Of a DNA stretch of 64,000 bases, positions 35,016 to 41,464 are shown piece after piece (within the stretch, counting starts at the first letter, position 1; each line of letters begins with the position of its first letter). The stretch covers positions 1-64,000 of the forward strand of contig CAZVQC010000007.1 of NCBI GenBank assembly GCA_964629225.1, written 5' to 3'. The notes beneath the pieces were generated by a model that ran no database searches, was not told where the DNA came from, and saw only the letters and a list, made by a program, of their open reading frames with translations. The translations under genes and the position numbers were made by a program. This DNA is from RUG14199 sp964629225 (GTDB lineage: Bacteria; Bacillota; Clostridia; Oscillospirales; CAG-272).

Positions 35016-35711
35016 TTATAATCTTGTTTGATAGCCGTTTTGACGGGCCAGAACGTATTTGCTCACCGACAACTCGCTCCTGTTTGCCGGATCGATGAGT
35101 TCTCTTATGTATCCGAGCAAAAAGCCGTTGAACTTCACTTCCAGCACCACGTCGTATTTGTCTAACACCGGAACCATGTTAAGGCGGGGATCGAACAGGT
35201 CGAAACTGCTCTCGGTGGCTACGATGTTGTTGTCGAATGTGACTCTTATTTTGTTCTCCTTGGCGATGAAGGCCTTTCTGTTGTATTCCACCACCGTTTT
35301 TGGTCGGTATGCACGGCAGTGCATCAGTCCGTAACACTCTGCGGCAAACGGCTCTCTGTATTTGAGCAGAGGGGAATAATTGCCGCGGGTCAGTTCCGTC
35401 GCATCCTCGCGGGATATCCTTAAGGAGCGCTTCATCTGATTTGCCCCTTGTTTTTGTTTCATTTCAAGCATGGCAAAGTCGCCGTTCGGATCGTAGCACC
35501 TGAGGCGGATCTTCCGTCTCAGCTCCACTCCGTCCAGCTTTTCGAAGTAGTCCCCGTCGTAAGCAGTGTCAAAATACAGCGATCGGATGCGGTAGCCGTG
35601 AGTACCGTTGTGGGGATCACTCAGCATCACCTGCTCCACTCTGTGGGAGAGGGCGATGAACTCGTCTATGCTGAGAAGAAATTTTTTCTCCTCTCTGAGT
35701 ACCTTATTCAC
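35016..35711 (-). CDS. VTC-domain (polyphosphate polymerase-like) protein
   Basis: A 231-residue soluble protein with the VTC tunnel-fold motifs: REEKKFLLS, RIRSLYFDT, RRKIRLRCY, LEMKQKQ, KTVVEYNRKAF, RVTFDNNI and LEVKFNG. In yeast Vtc4 such basic and acidic tunnel residues make polyphosphate from ATP. The bacterial relatives beside CotH and DUF4956 are uncharacterised. The start is GTG 35711, six bases after GGAGG. The frame is open to 35744, but that would begin inside the riboswitch terminator. It is the first gene after the riboswitch, hence directly gated by c-di-GMP. Confidence 0.88.
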   Translation of the reverse strand: MNKVLREEKKFLLSIDEFIALSHRVEQVMLSDPHNGTHGYRIRSLYFDTAYDGDYFEKLDGVELRRKIRLRCYDPNGDFAMLEMKQKQGANQMKRSLRISREDATELTRGNYSPLLKYREPFAAECYGLMHCRAYRPKTVVEYNRKAFIAKENKIRVTFDNNIVATESSFDLFDPRLNMVPVLDKYDVVLEVKFNGFLLGYIRELIDPANRSELSVSKYVLARQNGYQTRL

Positions 35712-35723
35712 AAAACACCTCCT

Positions 35724-35765
35724 GAAAATAAAAACCGACCGCACCTTTTTTGAAGAAATGCGGTC
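35724..35765 (-). terminator. Riboswitch expression-platform terminator
   Basis: On the minus strand GACCGCA pairs with TGCGGTC around a 15-base loop, followed by GGTTTTTATTTT. The T-run ends one or two bases before the GGAGG of the VTC gene. The 5' arm overlaps the 3' end of the riboswitch aptamer, so aptamer closure and terminator formation should compete. Confidence 0.85.
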
Positions 35766-35838
35766 AGTCGGTCATACGGATCTCTCCGCTTAGATACTTA
35801 ACTTTGCGTCCCATCCTTTCGAATGGTTTGCCCTTTTA
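35758..35838 (-). promoter_or_regulatory. Cyclic di-GMP-I (GEMM-I) riboswitch
   Basis: On the minus strand the RNA reads GGGCAAACC, a 6-bp hairpin with a GAAA tetraloop (plus 35811-35826), then GGGACGCAAAG (plus 35802-35810), then an arm with the tetraloop receptor pair CUAAG (35789-35793) and UAUGA (35772-35776) around CGGA-GAGA-UCCG. These are the hallmark elements of the GEMM-I aptamer in the right order and spacing. The aptamer begins within the stop codon of the upstream EAL gene, and the outer P1 pairing is weak as drawn. It should gate readthrough into the VTC-DUF4956-CotH-GH-HEAT-GT2-DivIVA-EAL genes; the overlap with the terminator arm suggests an ON switch. Confidence 0.92.
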
Positions 35839-37062
35839 TTCGGTTTTCTGTTTTTCTGCCTTCAAAAAGGCTTCGAATTCATGCGCCGGCATGGGACGGC
35901 TGAAATAATACCCCTGCATTTGCGAGCATCCGAAATCACGGAGCATCTCTGCCTGCTCCAAGGTCTCAACTCCCTCCGCTATGACCGAGAGGTCAAGTTT
36001 TTTTGCCATGTTGATGACCGAGGACAGGATAGTTTGGCTTTTCTTTGAATTGTCGGAGGATGAGAGAAATCTCATGTCAAGCTTCAATTTGTCGATGCTG
36101 ATGTCCTTCAGCAGATTGAGGGAGGAATATCCGGAACCGAAATCGTCCATCTCCACCTTGAATCCTGCTTTCCGAAGGTCACCTACCACACTTATCAATC
36201 TGTCTGCATCGTCGATGTAGGAGCTTTCCGTGATCTCAATGTGGATGGCGGAATGGGGAAGGCCGTTCTTTTCGGTGATGTCATTAAGTGCGCCGCACAG
36301 CCCGTCAAAGAAGACGTTGTTCCGCGAGAGATTGACGGATATGTGGACGCTGTCGTCGCAGATGCCGTCGCGCCTCCATTTTGCCATGTAACGGCAGACT
36401 CTGTCAAAAACGTATTCGTCAAGAATTCCGATACATCCGGTGCTCTCAAACAGCGGAATGAAATCCATGGGAGGGATGATGCCTCTACCGGGATGATCCC
36501 ACCTGACAAGCGCCTCGGCTCCGATGATGTTTCCGCTTTCAAAATTGAATTGAGGCTGAAACCAGATGTCGAATTGCCCCTCGTCTATTGCTTTCTTGAA
36601 GCCGTCAAGAAGCTCTTTTTTATCCTCGCTGATCTTGCCGAATGCCGCATCCGTCACGTCAATGCACTCCATAAGGATGACATTTCGGTCCGGGTCGAGG
36701 TACCGGTAGGAAAATTCCTTGCAAACAACTCTTTTATCGGCGCCGGAGGCCAAGGTGAGATCCACCGTGTAGCGCTCCCTTTTTTCAAGCTCCGATCTTA
36801 CCGTGGAAAGGAGGATAGCCCGTTCAACGGCGATCCTTTCCGTCTCCATGAGAGAGCCTCTTGCGGTCTTCACGACCTGCTCATCGTAGGTCTCCCCATC
36901 GTGCTTGCGGACTTTCTTCTCCCTGCCGAACGCTATCTCAAGGACATTATTCACTTTTTCCGTATTGCAGTCAATAAGCAGGATCTCTTCAAACGATCCG
37001 GTAATGAGACTGCAAACTAATTTGTCCCTGTCAATGCGGTTTACGATATCGTCATTTGACAC
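35836..37062 (-). CDS. Cytosolic EAL-domain c-di-GMP phosphodiesterase
   Basis: Hydrolyses c-di-GMP. It is a 408-residue protein without membrane helices. About 140 N-terminal residues look PAS-like (sensor unknown), followed by an EAL domain (about 150-400) with all catalytic motifs intact: AEALVRW (about 182-188), VNLSRN, IEITESS, EMDDFGSG, KLDM, AEGVET and QMQGYYFSRPMP. The start is GTG 37062, ten bases after GGAGG. The gene has its own promoter, and its stop codon abuts the riboswitch, so this phosphodiesterase is made whether or not transcription continues into the polysaccharide genes. Confidence 0.94.
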   Translation of the reverse strand: MSNDDIVNRIDRDKLVCSLITGSFEEILLIDCNTEKVNNVLEIAFGREKKVRKHDGETYDEQVVKTARGSLMETERIAVERAILLSTVRSELEKRERYTVDLTLASGADKRVVCKEFSYRYLDPDRNVILMECIDVTDAAFGKISEDKKELLDGFKKAIDEGQFDIWFQPQFNFESGNIIGAEALVRWDHPGRGIIPPMDFIPLFESTGCIGILDEYVFDRVCRYMAKWRRDGICDDSVHISVNLSRNNVFFDGLCGALNDITEKNGLPHSAIHIEITESSYIDDADRLISVVGDLRKAGFKVEMDDFGSGYSSLNLLKDISIDKLKLDMRFLSSSDNSKKSQTILSSVINMAKKLDLSVIAEGVETLEQAEMLRDFGCSQMQGYYFSRPMPAHEFEAFLKAEKQKTE

Positions 37063-37200
37063 CGTCTGTTACCTCCGATGGTTTGGATAGCTGCGTTTTG
37101 CAGACGAAAGGGAGGGGGGGATGGGATGGAAACAGCAGCATGGCTGCTGTCTTTGCGGAGGCTTCTTAATAGTGCCGATGCCGACGTGCCGCTTTAACTC

Positions 37201-37229
37201 ATTCTATCACATAAGGAGGGAAAACTCAA
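37201..37229 (-). promoter_or_regulatory. Sigma-A promoter for the EAL gene and riboswitch operon
   Basis: On the minus strand: TTGAGT, 17 bases, TAGAAT. It is the only good promoter I see upstream of the riboswitch, so it probably drives the phosphodiesterase gene and, through the riboswitch, all eight downstream genes. Confidence 0.75.
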
Positions 37230-37330
37230 CAGTTTTTGAAAATATTTTTTGTGTTTTTGCCGTACAAAGAGCGTAGGAGAAGCAAAGAGGAAAAAAGAAG
37301 GGAAAATGAGGAAATAAAAGGGAACAAAAG

Positions 37331-37360
37331 GAAAAGCACTTGCCTTGGCAAGTGCTTTCG
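37331..37360 (-). terminator. Intrinsic terminator after the esterase
   Basis: A 12-bp stem (AAAGCACTTGCC with GGCAAGTGCTTT) with a two-base gap, followed on the minus strand by TTCCTTTTG. Strong stem, mediocre T-run. Confidence 0.75.
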
Positions 37361-37365
37361 TTTCG

Positions 37366-38100
37366 TTACTTTCTGTCCGACAGCCTCTGGGAGAACATCC
37401 ACTCTCCGATGCCCTCGGTGGATACCGCATTGTCCCAAACAAAGTGTCCGAGCCCGGGATACTCGGTGTATTCAAGCTTGGTGCCGCCTGCGGCTTTGAC
37501 AGCCTCCACCATACGGCGGGTACCGTCGACGGGAACGGCTTCGTCAATATCTCCGTGGAAGGTGCGGATGGGGATGTCTTTCACAAGCTCTGCCTTTGTG
37601 GGATCTGATCCCCCGCATATGGGCATTGCCGCCGCAAAGAGTTCTCCGTGTCTCATGATGAGGTCCCATGTGGCGTAGCCGCCCATGGAGATGCCCATGA
37701 CGTAGATGCGGTCACGGTCGGCGCCGTATTTTGCCGCAACGCTGTCAAGTATCTTAAGAACGTTGGATATCTCCCAAGTTTCCGGTACTTCGTCAACGCT
37801 GTAGCAGACTTTTGTCCAAGGGGTAGCCACCCACTGCTCGTCAACGGGGCACTGAGGGATGATCCATATCGCCTCTCTCACGTTGGGGGCGCTTTCAAGG
37901 TAGGGTACGATGGCGGTGCGAAGCTGAGTATCGTTATCGCATCCACGTTCGCCCGCTCCGTGCATAAAGAGCACTATCGGAAGGTTTCTTTTCTCCGCAT
38001 CCTTGGGAAGCGCGAGGCAGTAGGGAGTAGTGCCTTTTTCACCTGCGTATTCTTCTTTTACCAGTTTTTCAAAATACTTTTCAACATCCGGTTCGTACAT
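37366..38100 (-). CDS. Alpha/beta hydrolase (esterase, PHB-depolymerase-like)
   Basis: A 244-residue cytosolic hydrolase. The oxyanion region is FMHGAGERG; the catalytic serine is in GISMGGYA (about 137), the acid in HGDIDEAVP (about 185) and the histidine in PGLGHFVWD (about 219). The pattern matches the carbohydrate-esterase/PHB-depolymerase-like group often annotated as prolyl oligopeptidase family. No signal peptide is present. The frame is open to 38139, but ATG 38100 follows GGAGG by seven bases. Monocistronic with its own promoter and terminator. The substrate may be an acetylated or feruloylated sugar, but this is a guess. Confidence 0.88.
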   Translation of the reverse strand: MYEPDVEKYFEKLVKEEYAGEKGTTPYCLALPKDAEKRNLPIVLFMHGAGERGCDNDTQLRTAIVPYLESAPNVREAIWIIPQCPVDEQWVATPWTKVCYSVDEVPETWEISNVLKILDSVAAKYGADRDRIYVMGISMGGYATWDLIMRHGELFAAAMPICGGSDPTKAELVKDIPIRTFHGDIDEAVPVDGTRRMVEAVKAAGGTKLEYTEYPGLGHFVWDNAVSTEGIGEWMFSQRLSDRK

Positions 38101-38142
38101 GGTGTTTCCTCCGTCAATTATCCCGTTGGGATCTTTCAAGGT

Positions 38143-38171
38143 ATTTTACCACAAGCCGACGCTGTTTTCAA
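38143..38171 (-). promoter_or_regulatory. Sigma-A promoter for the esterase
   Basis: On the minus strand: TTGAAA, 17 bases, TAAAAT. Confidence 0.75.
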
Positions 38172-38229
38172 GGTTTTTAGGGTATTTTTGAAAAAACGGC
38201 ATTTTTCGAACATTTGATCTTTTGATCCA

Positions 38230-38258
38230 TTGACCTTTTCCCGATAATGTGATAAAAT
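38230..38258 (+). promoter_or_regulatory. Sigma-A promoter for DUF6472 and the comM-like gene
   Basis: TTGACC, 17 bases, TAAAAT. Divergent from the esterase promoter. An ATG at 38257 lies in the -10 and cannot be a start. Confidence 0.8.
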
Positions 38259-38289
38259 GTTTTCGAAAACGGCATCGAAGGTGATGAAA

Positions 38290-38472
38290 ATGAAGAAGGT
38301 AACGAACTGTGAGGAGTGTGTCCACTACGATTACAACGGGGATACGGACTCCTACGAATGTAACGAGGATCTGGATGAGGATGAGCTTGTCAGGTTCGTC
38401 AAGGGTGACAGCGGAAGCTGTCCCTATTTCAGATACTACGATGAGTACAAATTCGTCAGAAAACAAAACTGA
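38290..38472 (+). CDS. Small cysteine-rich DUF6472-like protein
   Basis: A 60-residue acidic protein: CEECVHYDYN, a central YECNEDLDEDEL and CPYFRYYDEY give four cysteines (CxxC...C...C) that could bind a metal such as zinc. It resembles the small DUF6472 proteins of Clostridia, of unknown function. The start is ATG 38290, six bases after AAGGTG; earlier ATGs overlap the promoter or ribosome site. It lies 20 bases before the comM-like gene and shares its promoter. Confidence 0.75.
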   Translation: MKKVTNCEECVHYDYNGDTDSYECNEDLDEDELVRFVKGDSGSCPYFRYYDEYKFVRKQN

Positions 38473-38492
38473 CTTGATATCGGGGGAAAAGA

Positions 38493-40019
38493 ATGCTTAC
38501 AACGTCTTACGGAGCGGGGCTGATCGGGATCGACGGCTTCGTCGTGACAGTGGAATGCAACTGTACGAGAGCAGTGCCTGCGTTTGATATCGTAGGGCTT
38601 CCGGATGCTGCCGTCAAGGAGGCCGAGTACAGAGTCCAGACCGGCATTGCCAATTCCGGGATAAAGTCCCACGACCTTCAGATCAAGGTCAATCTTGCTC
38701 CCGCCAACATGAAAAAAGAGGGCTCATCCCTCGACCTTGCCATTGCGGTGGCGATACTTCAAGGCAAGAAGGTCATTCCGGAGATGGATCTTTCTAGCAT
38801 GATGTTTCTCGGAGAACTTTCCTTTTCCGGCAGAGTGAGACCCGTCAAGGGAGTTCTCAATATGACCATAGCCGCCAGAGATCACGGCTTTAAGAGCGTC
38901 TTCGTTCCCCAGGACTGTGCGGCAGAGGCGGCGGTAGTCGGCGGTGTTGCGGTCTACCCGGTGGGAACTCTGTCCGAGGTCATCTCCCATCTCAATCACA
39001 AGCACGAGATAGAGCCTGCCACCCCTCACGTTTTTGAAGGAGACTCCTTCATCGATGCCGGACTTGATTTTGCCGATGTGAAGGGTCAGGACGGAGTAAA
39101 AAGAGCTCTTGAGATAGCGGCTGCGGGAGGACACAACGTACTTATGATCGGCCCTCCCGGATCGGGAAAATCCATGCTGGCAAAGCGGATACCCTCCATT
39201 CTTCCCGCAATGACCTTTGACGAGGCGCTAGAGACCACTAAGATCCATTCCGCATCCGGAATGCTTCCGGAGGGAGCGTCCCTTGTGAAGGGGAGACCCT
39301 TCCGCTCTCCCCACCATACCATGAGCGCTCCTGCCCTCGTGGGCGGCGGACGGGTGCCGACTGCGGGTGAGATATCACTTGCCCACAACGGAGTGCTGTT
39401 CCTTGACGAGCTTCCGGAATTTAACAAGAACGTGACCGAGAGCCTCCGCCAGCCTCTCGAAGACGGCAAGGTCACCATAACGAGAACCGCCGGAAGGCTG
39501 ACCTTCCCCAGCTCCTTTATGCTGGTCTGTGCCATGAACCCCTGCAAATGCGGTTACTACGGATCGAAGGTGAAGGAGTGCGCCTGTCGGGAGGAGGATA
39601 TCCACCGTTACCTTGCAAAGATCAGCGGACCCCTCCTTGACAGGATAGATATCCAGGTGGAGGTGCCGGCGCTGGCATTTGACGAGCTTTCCGAGAAAAA
39701 GAGAGCAGAGCCCTCTTCTGAGATCCGAAAGAGAGTGGAGAAGGCAAGGCAGATGGCAAGGGAGAGGCTTCGTGATGACGGAGTCAACTGCAACGCCGCA
39801 ATGAAGACCGGCGAGATACGGAAGTATTGCGAGCTTGATGCCAAGGCCGCCTCTGTTCTCAAAAAGGCTTTTGACTCCATGGGGATGTCCGCAAGGGGCT
39901 ACGACCGTGTCCTCAGAGTGGCAAGGACGATAGCCGACCTTGAGGGACGGGAGAATATCGATGCCTCCCACGTGGCGGAGGCTGTGAGGCTGAGGACTCT
40001 TGATAAAAAATATTTTTGA
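38493..40019 (+). CDS. comM: YifB/ComM-family Mg-chelatase-like AAA+ ATPase
   Basis: A 508-residue helicase-like AAA+ protein; ComM of Vibrio promotes branch migration during natural transformation. An N-terminal Lon-protease-like domain (about 1-170, DIVGLPDAAVKEAEYRV) precedes Walker A GPPGSGKS (about 224), a Walker B region (FLDELPEF) and a CNPC-type cysteine cluster (CAMNPCKCGYYG, then CACREEDI). The C terminus has the chelatase domain ending ARTIADLEGRENI. GGGGGA precedes the ATG. No competence genes are nearby. Confidence 0.95.
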   Translation: MLTTSYGAGLIGIDGFVVTVECNCTRAVPAFDIVGLPDAAVKEAEYRVQTGIANSGIKSHDLQIKVNLAPANMKKEGSSLDLAIAVAILQGKKVIPEMDLSSMMFLGELSFSGRVRPVKGVLNMTIAARDHGFKSVFVPQDCAAEAAVVGGVAVYPVGTLSEVISHLNHKHEIEPATPHVFEGDSFIDAGLDFADVKGQDGVKRALEIAAAGGHNVLMIGPPGSGKSMLAKRIPSILPAMTFDEALETTKIHSASGMLPEGASLVKGRPFRSPHHTMSAPALVGGGRVPTAGEISLAHNGVLFLDELPEFNKNVTESLRQPLEDGKVTITRTAGRLTFPSSFMLVCAMNPCKCGYYGSKVKECACREEDIHRYLAKISGPLLDRIDIQVEVPALAFDELSEKKRAEPSSEIRKRVEKARQMARERLRDDGVNCNAAMKTGEIRKYCELDAKAASVLKKAFDSMGMSARGYDRVLRVARTIADLEGRENIDASHVAEAVRLRTLDKKYF

Positions 40020-40411
40020 TCTTTGAAGATGCTGAAAAAAGTCTGCCTTCCTTGCGGGATACCGAGGGGGCGGTGACGGGAAAACAGGCGGCGAATCGGG
40101 GAATATGGAAAGCCGTTAAGGCGAAACCGAGGTTCCAACCCCTTTTGACAACCTGCGGATGACATCCTAAAAACCTCCATCCGAAGAAACAAAATAATAT
40201 TTTTTCTTCCATGCCCTTGTGTTTTTGCGGGAGGAGACCACAATATATCGTGTTTTCGGGAAAGAGTTTTGTCTTTCACAAAAAAACTTTCGCAAAAAGT
40301 GTTGACAAAGAGGCCCTTTAACAGTTATAATAACTATTGCCTATGCGAAAAGGACAATGTGTCCGCTAAACTAAAAAATAATAACATGAATACAATCAAG
40401 GAGGTGCGATA
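40020..40411. other. Gene-free interval upstream of rpmH
   Basis: 392 bases. No open frame of note, no tRNA and no clear terminator for the comM-like gene. Bases about 40190-40330 are A+T rich and end in the rpmH promoter. I looked for DnaA boxes (TTATCCACA type) because rpmH often lies near oriC, and saw none. Confidence 0.5.
40302..40331 (+). promoter_or_regulatory. Strong sigma-A promoter for rpmH
   Basis: TTGACA, 18 bases, TATAAT: both hexamers perfect. About 75 bases of leader precede the rpmH ATG. Confidence 0.9.
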
Positions 40412-40546
40412 ATGCTTAGAACATATCAGCCCAAAAAACGTCAGAGAAGCAAAGAACACGGCTTCAGAAAAAGAATGAGCACAGCAGACGGCAGAAAGGT
40501 CCTTAAAAGACGCCGTGCAAAGGGTAGAGTCAGACTTACTCACTGA
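40412..40546 (+). CDS. rpmH: 50S ribosomal protein L34
   Basis: A 44-residue, very basic large-subunit protein reading MLRTYQPKKRQRSKEHGFRK and ending GRVRLTH, the standard L34 sequence. AAGGAGGTG is placed six to eight bases before the ATG. It is the first gene of the rpmH-rnpA-yidD-yidC-jag-rsmG block and has a near-perfect promoter. Confidence 0.98.
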   Translation: MLRTYQPKKRQRSKEHGFRKRMSTADGRKVLKRRRAKGRVRLTH

Positions 40547-40586
40547 GTAGGGGTCCTTCTTATTGCAGTCTCTACTGATGACTAAC

Positions 40587-40616
40587 CTCCGCTTCCGTAG
40601 GATGTCGGGGGTTTTA
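40587..40616 (+). terminator. Possible attenuator between rpmH and rnpA
   Basis: AACCTCCG pairs with CGGGGGTT (one G-U pair), followed by TTTATG. It is a moderate stem with a short T-run. Partial termination here would explain much more L34 than RnpA; inference only. Confidence 0.4.
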
Positions 40617-40671
40617 TGCTAAATCGGGACAGATCCCGTCCCGGTGAAACTGTTGTAAGGCAAGGTCTTGA

Positions 40672-41163
40672 ATGGAAAACATTTCACTGAAAGAGAATCA
40701 CCTTTTTTCGAAGGCGTACCGAGGCGGAAGGCGGCAGGTGACCCACACCGTGGCAGTCTACGTCATGAGGGACCGTGCAGAAAAAAGGCTCAAGAATGCC
40801 AATCCGGAAAAAAAGAGCATCAACCGTGTGGGTATCTCAGCCTCGAAAAAGATCGGAGGCGCAGTTGCGAGAAACCGTGCAAAGCGTGTCATAAGAGAAG
40901 CGTATAGGCAGCTTGACAGGGCTTACGGTGTCAGAAAGGGCAGGATAATAGTTCTTGCCGCGCGTGAGAGGGCAACTGTTTCGAAAATGCAGGACGTTTT
41001 ACGTGACTTGCAGTACGCACTCACAAAGCTGGATATGCTTTTGACAGTTCCGGAAGAACGTTCTTTTTCCGAGACTTTGAATAAGACGGATAACGGTCTG
41101 AAGGAGCCCCCAAATGAGGGTCCGGAAGGATCCGTCGAAAGCGGGAGCGTGGCAGATGCTTAG
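40672..41163 (+). CDS. rnpA: Ribonuclease P protein component
   Basis: Protein subunit of RNase P, which matures tRNA 5' ends. The core is standard: LKENHLFSKAYRGGRR, then the RNA-binding RNR region GAVARNRAKRVIREAYR. At 163 residues it is about 45 longer than usual. The extra C-terminal tail (EERSFSETLNKTDNGLKEP to the end) is acidic and Gly/Ser/Pro-rich and overlaps yidD by eight bases. No RNase P RNA gene was seen in the window. Confidence 0.95.
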   Translation: MENISLKENHLFSKAYRGGRRQVTHTVAVYVMRDRAEKRLKNANPEKKSINRVGISASKKIGGAVARNRAKRVIREAYRQLDRAYGVRKGRIIVLAARERATVSKMQDVLRDLQYALTKLDMLLTVPEERSFSETLNKTDNGLKEPPNEGPEGSVESGSVADA

Positions 41164-41464
41164 CCGCCCACTCATCTTTCTTATCCGCCTCTATCAGAGG
41201 TTCATCTCTCCCCTGAAACCGCCTTCATGCCGTTTTATTCCCACCTGCTCCGCCTACGCCATAGATGCGCTTCGGGAATGGGGACTTGTCGTGGGCACGG
41301 CTCTCACTTTGTGGCGGATATTGCGCTGCAATCCCTTCGGCAAAGGGGGGTACGATCCGGTGCCGAAAAGGCGTGGGAGAAAAAAGCAAAAGAGAGACTC
41401 GGAAAAGATAACGGAAGACGAAAAGTCCGTCTTCGAAGAAACCAACCTTAAAAAGGAAGAATAA
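41156..41464 (+). CDS. yidD: YidD membrane protein insertion efficiency factor
   Basis: A 102-residue protein with the YidD core RLYQRFISPLKPPSCRFIPTCSAYAIDALREWG, split here at PPSC, and RILRCNPFGKGGYDPVP. It aids YidC-dependent membrane insertion at the inner membrane. The C-terminal 30 residues are highly charged. ATG 41156 overlaps the rnpA stop (ATGCTTAG) and has GGGAG upstream; the longer frame from 41114 lies within rnpA. Its stop TAA shares its last base with the yidC ATG. Confidence 0.95.
   Translation: MLSRPLIFLIRLYQRFISPLKPPSCRFIPTCSAYAIDALREWGLVVGTALTLWRILRCNPFGKGGYDPVPKRRGRKKQKRDSEKITEDEKSVFEETNLKKEE

Larger units (their letters stand above)
37063..37365. other. Gene-free interval between the EAL and esterase genes
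   Basis: Holds, from left, the approximately 130-base EAL leader, which contains an 8-bp hairpin with a 3-base loop (37132-37150, ACAGCAGC with GCTGCTGT) and a C-rich run on the minus strand, then the EAL promoter, a purine-rich stretch (37265-37335) and the esterase terminator. No gene was seen. Confidence 0.6.

Noticed and set aside
37063..37200. Second c-di-GMP-I riboswitch upstream of the first EAL gene
   Set aside because: It has CCGCAAAG but no GGCAAACC block, no GNRA-capped hairpin and no CUAAG/UAUG receptor.
40020..40411. Possible replication origin near rpmH
   Set aside because: No DnaA boxes and no dnaA or dnaN gene; the region simply leads to the rpmH promoter.
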